Positions 40,691 to 51,200 of a DNA stretch of 64,000 bases are shown here, one piece after another. The notes under the pieces were generated by a model, which was not told the DNA's origin, made no database searches, and worked only from the letters and a program-made list of their open reading frames with translations. The position numbers were made by a program, and so were the translations under genes. Within the stretch, counting starts at the first letter, position 1. The number at the start of each line of letters is the position of its first letter. The DNA is from Termitomyces sp. T153. Lineage: Eukaryota; Basidiomycota; Agaricomycetes; Agaricales; Lyophyllaceae. The stretch spans positions 92,284-156,283 of the forward strand of contig JACKQL020000110.1 in NCBI GenBank assembly GCA_018296165.2. Reading direction: 5' to 3'.

Positions 40691-43310
40691 CCTATTCTGT
40701 GAATCATGGCTATGTATTCGCCTCTTGCTTCTCTTCGGATCTTGGGGGATGGAGAACATTTGCTTCGTTGTCCAACTTAAGTGCGGCCCTAGCTAGGCAA
40801 TTTTGAGTAATGCAAGCATCTTGCGTGCATTACATCTAATTCGACAATGGCTCGTGGTCTGCCACTTTGGGCATCAACACAGGTGCTGCATACACTCCGC
40901 CATCATAGCTTGTCGATGAACGTCACCAGTGGTGGCGGAGTATGATATGAATGTGGAATGTTCGTTAGTTTTTTGTATAGGCTGAGTGTGACAGTTGGGA
41001 TATGCTGATGCATTTCACATGATTGTAGATAATTTCTAGGCTCTGGCTGATGAATGGATGTGTTTCTCTTGAATCACTGATTTGGCTTCTTTCTTCGCTT
41101 TAGTGGCGGGATGCTTGTGTCCATCCGTTTCATGTCGTGATATGCATATTTCCGAAATCGTCAACGGTGGTTACGCACTGATTAATGGAGGAAAGTCTCC
41201 CCTCACGCAAGTCTCCATGCGACGTGCGTTCAAGCTGCATAACGACCAAGAGATGTGTGATCTCCGTATGGCGAGATTTGATTGCCAAGTCAACGACATG
41301 AAAAACGGCGAGAACATAAATGGCCATTTCTACGGTGATGATTGAAAGTAACCTTTCTACAAGTCAAACGACCTTGGTGAGCCAGGCATACTCGTGGTCT
41401 GAAGAGACCAGCCGCTGGTGTGAAGCGTGATTTACAATCTAGGGGAAAATTTTCAATGTCAAGTAGAGTTATCTGACTGCATCCCTGATATGCAGAGAAG
41501 CATTAGTGAATTTGATCCTCCACAGCCAGAACGGGGAATCAATCAGGATGCGCATCAAAGTTTGAATTCCCGTAGTCATCGGGCGTTCATCGAGATCTTT
41601 TTATGGAATTCGTGAGTTGTATTTTTTTTTTGAAACGTGAGAATTGGTGATGCTTTCCCCCTTGATTCCCGAGATATTGTTGTTCAGCGGCCGTGGATTT
41701 GTGTGTCTTTTTTTATGGACGAGGGATGTAGTGACAGATACCGACAAGTCAAGACATCGCGTTCGCATTGATGTATTTAGATTCGCCTGGATGTGAGTGG
41801 TCATTGTGATGCTGATTGGGTCGACTGAACTTTGAATGGCATCGGGCGGGGGTTCGTGAAGATTGCTCGGAAAGATCCACGCAGACGGTGAATGACAATG
41901 TGTCGTGAAATGTTTTTACCTGCTGTCACAGATAGAAGCAGTTGCACCGAGAAAGACCGCACACAGATATCTGCAATGGAGAACGACCATGTATTGTGGA
42001 ATGTTTTTTATCTACAGCCTTTTTCCGGGAGTATGGATCATCTACGATTATCAGCCGGGCTTTGAGATGGTATCTGCCGATACATCGTGCGCTGCGTCTT
42101 ACACCGAGACGTGAGAGCCTGACATCCTAAAAAGACGAGAGCAGGGAATCACGGGAACATGTGCGATACCTGATAAATGGCGTCCGTCGACGCTCACTCG
42201 AGTCATTAGCCTCAGGTTTAAGTGATGGATAACGAGAAGGTCGAGATGGAGATTTATTCTAAAGCGTAGGGTGTTGATTGATTACCCCTGTGGCCGTGGC
42301 GTGTTCTCCATCACGATCTCGGCGTGGTGATGATATGTGTCGAACATGACGATTTGGGTATTGATTTGAGAGTACCTGGGGCCCGATAAATGATGGTGGC
42401 AGCGTATACCGAACAAGAAAAGTGAGAGCGACACCGACAGGAGTGTAGGAACACAATCAAGGCGAGTGTCGACAAGGGCAGATTGGACGACGAGAACTGG
42501 ATCCCGTCGTGTCAGTGGAATTACGTCTAGTGGACGGCCAAGTTGCATGCCTTGTCGGGACGGCTCCGCATTTCAAGATGCTTGCCAGAATGGATAGAAG
42601 GAAGAAATTAAGATGCCTCGGGTAAGAGACGGAGATTGGGTGTACCGGCGACCCCGAAAGAATCGCATGATGCTAGCCATCTGTGTCAATCTTACTTGGA
42701 TGGCACAGATGGAGGGTGACCCGGGGAAATCGGGCGAGTGGCGGTAGAGCAGCTGATGGACTGTGGCGACGGAGTTGGCTTGATATGGATGGAGAGCCGT
42801 GAAAAAAGGCGGCGGAGGAGGATGGGCTTGAGCGATGCGAAGGGGGTATCGGATCCTCGGTACGGACGTAATACGAGGAGTACGAATGAAACTTTAATTG
42901 TTGGGTGTATTTCCTCAAGGCGGACGAGCAGGAATGTCACGTTGTTCGGGCGGTTTGGATTTGGGACTGGAAAGGGAAAGGCGATATTGAGCGGAGAAGA
43001 ATATTGTAATGCGTAGTTGGAACGGAGCCCCTAGATAGCCAAGGTCAGTGCGGCAAGCGCCAGATGGGGAAGGACACGATGGTGGGATACGCGGCGGGTG
43101 TAGAAATGGCCAAAAAGGCCTCGATGCGCGGGGGTGATACTCCCTTTCGTTGGGAAGAACGTCGCGACTCCAACGCGGTTATGGACGCATGCAGGCACAA
43201 TGGGAAGGGGCCGTGACACCGCCACGCAGGTAAAATTTTTAAAGTCCGCTGTGCCTGCTGGTTGATCAGGCACGTATAATACGGGCGAGGCTTTTTCGTT
43301 TGCCCGTTTC
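40691..43310. other. Intergenic region upstream of the C2H2 factor
   Basis: An 87-codon frame at 41082-41345 has ordinary composition but no ATG at its start and no known domain. GC content rises toward the downstream gene. CACGTATAATAC lies about 35-45 bases before its ATG and may be the TATA region. Otherwise no feature is recognised. Confidence 0.35.
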
Positions 43311-44830
43311 ATGGAGCGCAAATCGTCCCCTGAACCTGGCACAGGCACCATGCCCGCCCCGCCCAAGCGCTACCGCCCTGCCCCCGCAAAGTCCTTCCAG
43401 TGCCGCGGCTACGGCGACTGTCGCATGGTCTTTTCCCGCAGCGAGCACCTCGCGCGGCACATACGGTGTGTGCGGAGTCTGTCTGATGGCTGCTGCTGAC
43501 GACGCCGGGCAGGAAACACACGGGCGAGCGGCCGTTCACGTGCCACTGCTCGAAGCAGTTCTCGCGGCTGGACAATCTCAGGCAGCACGCGCAGACGGTG
43601 CACGCCGACAAGCAGGAGCAGAACGAGCGCATGATGCGCGATCTCACCAGCCTCCACGCCAGCATGGCCGCCGCCAACAAGCTCTCCAACGCCCGCACCC
43701 CCAAGCGCCCCGAGCCCCCCGTCAAGCACGAGGATCCCGCCCCGGTCGCCTACGAGCTCTTCCCCGCCTGGCAGCCCGACGTCGACACCCTCCAGCCCTT
43801 TTCCAACTCGCGCCCGACCACCTCTGAGCGCCTGCCCCCGCTCTCGTCCATTGTCTCCCAGCAGCCCTATCTCCGCCCCCGCCCGTCGTCGTCCAGCGCC
43901 GCCTACCCCAAGCCCTTTTACTACCCCCACGAACCCGACCCTTCGCCGTTCTACTTTGCTCCCCCCGAGCAGCGCTCCCCCTCCAACCCCCGCAAGCGTG
44001 CCTTGGCCGGCCCCGACGGTCCCTACGACGAACTCGCCCCCTACCCCCAGCAGGACTACGACTATGGCTCCGAGTCCAGGCCCCAGTCCCGCAGGCTCAG
44101 CGTCATGGAGCTCTGCAACAATGGCGAGCTCATCGACGGCTTCCTTGCCAGCGGTGAGCGTCCAGCTGCCTTTGCCAACGCGTCCAGCCCCGCCAGTGCC
44201 AGCGCCAGGAGCGACGAGGGGCGCCCTGGCAGGATCAGTCCCCCGTCCAGGAGAGTCACGCCCAATGCCAATGCCTACCCTCCACCGCGTCCACATTCGA
44301 CGGCGTTTTCCGTGTCCTCGACTTCCAGTGCCGATGCATCGCCGTATCCCGCCCATGGTCATTTTGCGTACCCGCCGCCGCACTCGTCTCATGCCCAGCA
44401 CCAGCCGCCGCCGCACGCTCAGCACTCGTCTCATGTCCAGCACCAGCCGCCGCCGCACGCTCAGCACTCGTCTCACGCTCAGCACCAGCCGCCGCCGCAC
44501 GCTCAGCACTCGGCTCATGCCCAGCACCAGCCGCCGCCGCACGCTCAGCACCCGCCCTATGCCCCGCTCCACCTCGTCAGTGCCATGTCCTCGATGCACT
44601 ATACTTCGCCCGCACCCACCTCTGCATCGTCATACTACCCCGCGACGTCCCCGCGATCCGCGTCCTCTCCGTCCTCCGCCTTTTCGCCCAGGAGCCCCGG
44701 CACTCATATGGCACATCAGCAGGCCCAGGCCTACCACGCACTCCAGGTCCAGCAGCAGGGAGCCCCAGCCTATCCCCAGGGGTACGCCGGCACTCCGTAT
44801 GAATACGCGCAGCAAGGTTATTCCACATAA
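43311..44830 (+). CDS. Two-finger C2H2 transcription factor
   Basis: A short first exon (43311-43465) and a long second exon (43513-44830), separated by a 47 nt intron, give 490 residues. The two zinc fingers lie at the N-terminus. The first has [20 protein letters not shown], the linker is RKHTGERPF, and the second has [16 protein letters not shown] followed by QTVH. This arrangement, with RSEHLxRH and RLDNLRQH helices, is that of fungal stress or nutrient regulators of the Msn2/Usv1 kind. The exact orthologue is not clear. The rest is Pro/Ser/His-rich and GC-rich, typical of an activation region, and includes four 14-residue repeats. Long open frames in the other registers, including a 396-codon minus-strand frame, are by-products of the high GC content. 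Confidence 0.85.
44381..44548 (+). repeat. Four 42 bp coding repeats ([14 protein letters not shown])
   Basis: Four near-identical 42 bp copies encode [14 protein letters not shown] with small changes (Ala to Val, Ser to Ala). The unit is a multiple of three, so copy-number change keeps the frame. It forms a His/Gln/Pro-rich segment in the C2H2 factor. Confidence 0.9.
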
Positions 44831-45162
44831 GGTTTTGCGTTTCATTTTCTGGGTCTTATATACCGGGCTTTATATCTTACCACTCCTATTCTTTGCCCCA
44901 TTTTCTTTTGGTAAACTTGACGGGCGTGCGTGCCCCCTTACTGACCTTTGTACAATGTACCATGTGTCGTCGTTATATCTACTCGAGCTTATTTTAATGC
45001 TGTTGACATTGTTGAACTACGACGCATTGGTGATAATGGGACCGTCCAGTCATGACTTGCAAATAGGACTAGTTATATAGTTTCCAAAAGTCAGACCTGA
45101 CTTAGGACTCGCGGACTCGTTCTTGATTTGGAAGTTGTTGCCTTTTATGGTATAGGGTCCAC

Positions 45163-45290
45163 CTCAGCGAGTCCAACTTGGACTCGCAGGACTCGCAGCT
45201 GGACTCGCAGGACTCGCAGCTGGACTCGTTGGACTCGCAGCTGGACTCGCAGGACTCACAGCTGGACTCGTTGGACTCGCACAACTACTC
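45163..45290. repeat. CG-containing GGACTCG minisatellite
   Basis: The array is built from GGACTCGCA, CTGGACTCGCA and GGACTCGTT alternations with a period of 9-12 bases, within a larger 24-30 base pattern. Nearly all copies keep the CG. It lies about 330 bases after the end of the C2H2 gene and marks the right edge of the gene island. Confidence 0.85.
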
Positions 45291-46070
45291 CATGCAGCAA
45301 ATCGTTCAATAATCATCTGGGAATGCATCACTACCATTATTTTCTGTTGTATTAATGAGTCCTGCCTGGACTTGTTGGACTGACAGCTGGACTTGCACAA
45401 ACACTCCATGCAGCAAATGTTCTAATAATGATCTGGGAATGCATGTGTACAGTTATTTTCTATTGTATTAATGAGTGCTACCTGGACTTGTTGGACTGAA
45501 TCCTCCAATAATGATCTGTGAATGGCTTATAGGAACTCTGGCAGTTGGACTTGTTGGACTTAAATGTTGAATAATCAGCAGGGAATGGATCACTAGAATT
45601 ATGTTCTTGAATTGATTCAGATAATAATTATGTGTTGCATCAACTCTGAGTCCACTAGTGGTAATATTTTAGCTGGACTGGCACTGGACTTGTAACTGCA
45701 CTTATTTTACTCACAACTGGACTGATCTGACTCATACAAAGCAGCCAATTGTGCAATAATGATCTAGGAATGCATGACAGCGATTATTGACTACAACACC
45801 AGCTCTTAGTCAACTCACTTCTTGATTCAAGGTTGGGCCTGCACTGGACCTGTATTAGTACTTATTGGACTGACAGCAAGCCTTCTTAATACACTGCATC
45901 TAGCCAAAGATTGAATAGTCATCTGGAAAGACATGATTAGAACTATTTGATCTGCAATCAACAGCTGGACTTGTGGGACTGATTGAACTTGGATTGCTAC
46001 TTCATCTAGCTAATCCTCCAATAATCATCTAGGAATGCATCATAGTAATTATTGCCTCTGGCACAAGCCA
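45279..46070. repeat. Decayed ~100-145 bp satellite continuing the minisatellite
   Basis: The phrase CAATAATCATCTGGGAATGC recurs in degraded form near 45,308, 45,425, 45,504, 45,577, 45,756, 45,910 and 46,020. Several copies are preceded by CTCCATGCAGCAAAT and followed by ATTATTTTCTRTTGTATTAA. The linking GGACTCG has become GGACTTG almost everywhere. No gene is present. Confidence 0.7.
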
Positions 46071-46134
46071 GTCCACTTGTACTTTGATTCAAGTTGCACT
46101 TGTGCTGGACTTGTATCAGTACTAGTTATATACA

Positions 46135-47460
46135 TCGCTGGAATACCCACTGTGGTAGCGATCCTTCCCGCGATCCCGGCGATACCCACTCTTAGGATCT
46201 CATCTGGTCATTTTCTAAGATAAAATTGGCTTGGCCTGGTCTTGCCACCATTTTTGGGCTCCAGGAGGGCTCACTTTGAGGGATTGCTGTGGGATCGCCA
46301 GGAGTCGCTGAGCGATCGATACCCACTCTTAGGATCTTACTTGGTTATTTTCTAAGATAAAATTGGCTTGGACTGCCCTTGCCACTGTTTTTGGGCTCCA
46401 GGAGGGCTCACTTTAAGGAATTGCTGTGGGATTGCCAGGAGTCGCTGAGTGATCCCAGCCATCCTTGACTTAGAATCTGACCTGGTTATTTTCTAGGATA
46501 GCATTGGTCAGGACTGCTTTTGAGGGATCATCTTGGCTGAGCGATCCCAGTGATCCCCAGTTTAGGGACGTTATACAGTTCTTTTTTAGCCTAGTCTTAG
46601 AATCTAATCTGGTCATTTTCTAAGATAGCATTGGTCTGGACTGCTTTTGAGGGATCATTTTGACTGAGCGATCCCAGCGATCCCTAGTTTAGGGACGTTA
46701 TCCAGTCCTTTTTTAGCCTAGTCTTAGAATCTAATCTGGTCATTTTCTAAGATAGCATTGGTCGGGACTGCTTTTGAGGGATCATCTTGGCTGACCGATC
46801 CTAGCGATACCCACTCTTAGGATCTTACCTAGTCATTTTCTAAGATAAAATTGGCTCGGCCTGCTCTTGCTACCGTTTTTGGGCTTCAGGAGGGCTCACA
46901 CTAAGGGATTGCTATGGGATTGCCAGGAGTTGCTGAGCAATCCCAGCCATCCTTGACTTAGAATCTGACCTGGTTATTTTCTAAGATAGCATTGGCCTGG
47001 ACTGCTCTTCAGGGATCATTTTGACTAAGCAATCCCAGCGATCCCTAGTTTAGAGACCTTATCCAGTCCTTTTTTAGCCTAGTCTTAGAATCTAACCTGG
47101 TCATCTTCTAAGATAGCATTGGTCTGGACTGCTTTTGAGGAATCATCTTGGCTGAGCGATCCCAGTGATACCCACTCTTCGGATCTTACCTAGTCATTTT
47201 CAAGATGGTATTGGCCTAGACTTAGAATCTGACCAGATCATTTTCTAAGATAGCATTAGTCTGGACTGCTCTTGAGGGATCATCTTGGCTGAGCAATTCC
47301 AGCAATCCTCATAGCTCAGGACCTGACTTGGTTCTTTTTCAAGATAGTTGATCCCAATGATCCTCACAGCTTAGGACCTTATCTGGTCCTTTTCTGAGAT
47401 GGCATTGGTCCAGACTTAGAATCTAACCTAGACATTTTCTAAGATAACATTGACCTGGAC
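46135..47460. repeat. ~127 bp satellite carrying a 31 nt palindromic core
   Basis: Units of about 127 bp (for example GCGATCCCAG at 46541 and again at 46668) repeat about ten times, some with an added GGGCTCCAGGAGGGCTCAC module. Each unit holds a TCTTAGRATC...TTTTCTAAGATA block in which TCTTA and TAAGA are arms of an inverted repeat 31 nt long in total. The same core with the same spacing defines most introns of the genes at 48-64 kb. No coding function is seen. Confidence 0.85.
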
Positions 47461-48203
47461 TGCTCTTGCCACTCTGCTTTAGGCTATTAGAAGGTGGATT
47501 GTCTGTATTACTAGAAACTTGGCTCATAGCTGGGGCTGAGCTTATGAAATTATCCAGAATTGTCAAAGTTCCCAGCAATTAGATTCTAGCTTTAAGCTTC
47601 AGATTTCAAATGGTTAGTTTTCAAGACAGCATGATAGACATCTTTCCTACAAACTTAGTGATTTCTGTGTTCAAATCTGATTGGGCCCCCTTTCAAAAAT
47701 TCTATGGCTCTCAGCTGCTTTTGGTCCCTTCTTACTTGTCTGTATATTTGGATGAGCAGTACTAAGCATTGCATGAATCATTTAAGCAACTTGACAATAA
47801 CTCACAGTCTTCAGACAAGTAATATTTTGGAATGTGTCCCACTTTTATCAAAGTGAAAGCTTAATCCTACTAGTAATTGTCTGCTTAAAATTCATAAAAC
47901 CAACAATTAATACACATTTTATGGATCTTACAACTTATTCTTATTATTGTTTGCATCAGTCATTATCTGATCACTAATCTGTTCTAATAGCTCAGTCTTA
48001 TTATTTGCCCAAGTCAAATTATAAGATAGAATCATTTTAATTCTTTTGCTATTCCTCAAGGTTTGCTTCCTTTGGTTCACATTGAAGATCACATGATCAA
48101 ATTACTGACCTGCCCTAAAGTCACTAGATCAAATTTCAGCTGAGTTTCAATTGTCTTCTTAACATTCAACCACTACCATCCTTAAAAGGAATCATCTGTT
48201 CTT
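47461..48203. other. AT-rich 5' flank of gene A
   Basis: Non-coding. The last ~190 bases (from about 48,050) align by eye with 59,450-59,629 upstream of gene A': both hold CACATGA, CTGACCTGCCCTAAA, a CCACTA block and the palindrome near the start codon. That shared flank is probably the promoter and 5' leader of the A family. Confidence 0.55.
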
Positions 48204-48215
48204 GATTACATAAGC
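48204..48215 (+). promoter_or_regulatory. Start-proximal palindrome of gene A
   Basis: GATTACATAAGC ends 10 bases before the ATG at 48226. It is a one-arm-diverged version of GATTACATAATC found before gene A' and, with one change, before gene B. Confidence 0.45.
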
Positions 48216-48225
48216 GATAAGATCA

Positions 48226-51200
48226 ATGGCATCTCAAGTACTGTCCATTTACTTTTTAAAGTGATTGTTTGCTGATTTCCACATTTTCCTTCTTTTAGTC
48301 ATCCTCCAAGGTATTTTCCACTTATCTTAGAAACTGCTCAGAGCAGATTCTAAGATCCATTGTCAGTCTACCAAGGCCACTGATTCCGGAGCTAGCAAGG
48401 TATTTTCTGCTTATCTTATAAACTGCTCAGAGCAGATTCTAAGATCCATTGTCAGTCTACTAAAGCCAGTGATTCTGGAATCAGCAAGGTATTTTCTGCT
48501 TATCTTATAAACTGCTCAGAGTAGATTCTAAGATACATTGTCAGTCTACCAAAGCCAGTGATTCCGGCACTAGCAAGGTATTTTCTACCTATCTTACAAA
48601 CTGCTCAGAGCAGATTCTAAGATCTATTGTCAGTCTACCAAAGCCAGTGATTCCGGCACCAGCAAGGTATTTTCTACTTATCTTATAAACTGCTCAGAGC
48701 AGATTCTAAGATCCATTGTCAGTCTACTACCAAGGCCACTGTTTCCGGCACCAGCAAGGTATTTTCTGCTTATCTTATAAACTGCTCAGAGCAGATTCTA
48801 AGATCCATTGTCAGTCCATTAAAGCCAGTGATTCCGGCACCAGCAAGGTATTTTCTACCTATCTTAGAAACTGTCCAGAGCAGATTCTAAGATCTATTGT
48901 CAGTCCATCAAGGCCACTGATTCCGGAGCTAGCAAGGTATTTTCTGCTTATCTTATAAACTGCTCAGAGCAGATTCTAAGATCCATTGTCAGTCCATCAA
49001 AGCCAGTGATTCTGGCACCAGCAAGGTATTTTCTACTTATCTTATAAACTGCTCAGAGCAGATTCTAAGATCCATTGTCAGTCTACCAAGGCCACTGATT
49101 CTGGAACCAGCAAGGTATTTTCTACTGATCTTATAAACTGCTCATAGCAGATTCTAAGATCCATTGTCAGTCTACCAAAGCCAGTGATTCTGGCACCAGC
49201 AAGGTATTTTCTGCTTATCTTATAAACTGCTCAGAGCAGATTCTAAGATCCATTGTCAGTCCATCAAAGCCAGTGATTCCGGCACCAGCAAGGTATTTTC
49301 TACCTATCTTAGAAACTGTCCAGAGCAGATTCTAAGATCTATTGTCAGTCCATCAAGGCCACTGATTCCGGAGCTAGCAAGGTATTTTCTGCTTATCTTA
49401 TAAACTGCTCAGAGCAGATTCTAAGATCCATTGTCAGTCTACTAAAACTAGTGATTCCGGAGCTAGCAAGGTATTTTCTGCTTATCTTATAAACTGCTCA
49501 GAGCAGATTCTAAGGAATACTTTTAGCCCAGAAAAACCACAATTGGAAGCATCACAAATCTGGATAAACAGGTTGGAAGAAATTGTTAAACCTGTTATAT
49601 GTTCTATTCAGCTAGCTTTTTAGATTCCTAAAGCTCTTAAAAAGGCTCAAAGAAAACTGGATGAGGCAGAGGAGCTGACTGCAGTTGCTTTGGATTCTGT
49701 GAAGGAACGACAAACCTTTCATGATATTATCTTGGCAGCTGTCATGGGCTACTGTTACTGGCCTGCACTCTGTGATCTTGGCTTTGGATTGATTGCACAG
49801 CTTCAAAGAGCTCTCATTAACAGCCGCCCCCAACATTATAAAGATCTCAAGGACATGTGGACAGCTCTTAACAATGGACAAGACCTTCACAATCATTCTG
49901 TGGAACATGCTATATATGTTCTTGTCAGCAAGCAGACTATCAAAATGGAATCTCTGACCTTCAATACCAGAGATATGCAGATGATTGAATTCTTGCCAGG
50001 CTGGAAGGGACTCACACTAGCAGATGCAACTGAGGAGCAGAAAATGCAGATGCCTGTTCTGGGCAATGGTGGTCACCGCCTAGATCTGTTGCGCACTTTC
50101 CAGTATTCACCCAAACTTGAGGTGTACAAAGATATCACTGCACAGATCGCAAAAATTGATGACACTGGCAAGAACACTCGCTCTAGACAGCCCTTGGTGG
50201 AGGAGCTGGAGAATTTGAAGAAGGAACTTCGAGAAGTGACTTGGGTAGCAAAGGTACTAGATTTGGGTGCGATATTTTCATCTTATAAAATGCTCAGAGT
50301 AAAAACTAAGATACAATTTATTAGACATGATCAATGCACATGAAGATGCTGCTTTAATCAAGGCAGAGTTGGCCAGCAACAAGTTGATCTTTCAAGTCCA
50401 GGAAACTGCGCAAAACACACTCTCAATGTTTTTCGACGTACTCAATCAACAGGATGTGGTTGATGCAGACAACATAAACAGGATTCTGTCATCTCTCACA
50501 ATTCAGACTGAAAGCAAGGATCGGCGTATCATCAAAGCTTTGTCCTCTGTTGACCTTGTCTATGCTTATTCGCGCCTATGCTTTAACAGCTATTTTCATC
50601 GTGACATGCCTTTTTCAGTCACTGCATTGACTCGCTGGCGTCGTGCTTCCAGTGCCTATGCCATCGTATATTTCCAATGGATGGCCCTCACTTTTGAATG
50701 CCTATTTTCTGCCCATTCTCTCCTTGACTTTTCCACACTTCCAAGTTCTGAAGATTTTGGTTCTGACGAATTCATACAAATGAGACGCAAGCTGCTTGGG
50801 AAACTCTGGGTATTTGATGGTCTTGACTTTTCTAAGAAAGAAACCCGATTCGATATATTGGATGACAAATTCTACTGCCTCTTGAAGAATGCATCTAGCA
50901 TTTATCGGACCAAATTGGACTCTTTTGGCTATAATCGTGACCAGCTCGATGATGATTTCATGGCCAACTATGGGAAGGAGGTCTTTGATGTTTATATGAC
51001 CTCCCTTTTGGACAACTTGGATAGCTGGATCAAATCTGCTCATGCTAAGTTTGCCAATGATCCAGTGGCTCAGAAGATCATCAATGCAATTCCCAACAAG
51101 TTGAATTGGCTTACAATGGCCCAACTTGGAGGTCAATTGTTTTATCCGAAGTATTATACAGCTCATCCTGTGGTCACAGCAGAATTCATCATGTCTGTTT

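Noticed and set aside
43409..44599. 396-codon open frame on the minus strand, and a 409-codon plus frame at 43851-45080
   Set aside because: Both overlap the C2H2 factor in other registers. The GC-rich, repeat-bearing gene keeps all frames open. They are Arg/Gly- or Pro/Arg-rich and have no domain, while the chosen frame carries two perfect zinc fingers and a good intron.
45102..45409. Cys-Glu-Ser-rich or Trp-Thr-Arg-rich repeat ORFs in the GGACTCG minisatellite
   Set aside because: Simple translation of a short tandem repeat gives such peptides in several frames. There is no start context, intron or other gene evidence.
48716..48958. 80-codon open frame inside the array of gene A
   Set aside because: It reads across introns and mini-exons in the wrong register. 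The repeated GT/AG borders and phase-0 exons explain the sequence better.
48311..49526. Reading the 89 bp array as a CRISPR-like repeat-spacer array
   Set aside because: The spacing is regular, but both parts of the unit are repeated, the genome is eukaryotic, and the pieces have exact splice borders and coding phase.
49612..49908. 98-codon minus-strand frame opposite gene A, and a similar one at 59920-60207 opposite A'
   Set aside because: They are equivalent shadows of the same conserved plus-strand exon. Their occurrence in both copies follows from homology, not from an antisense gene.
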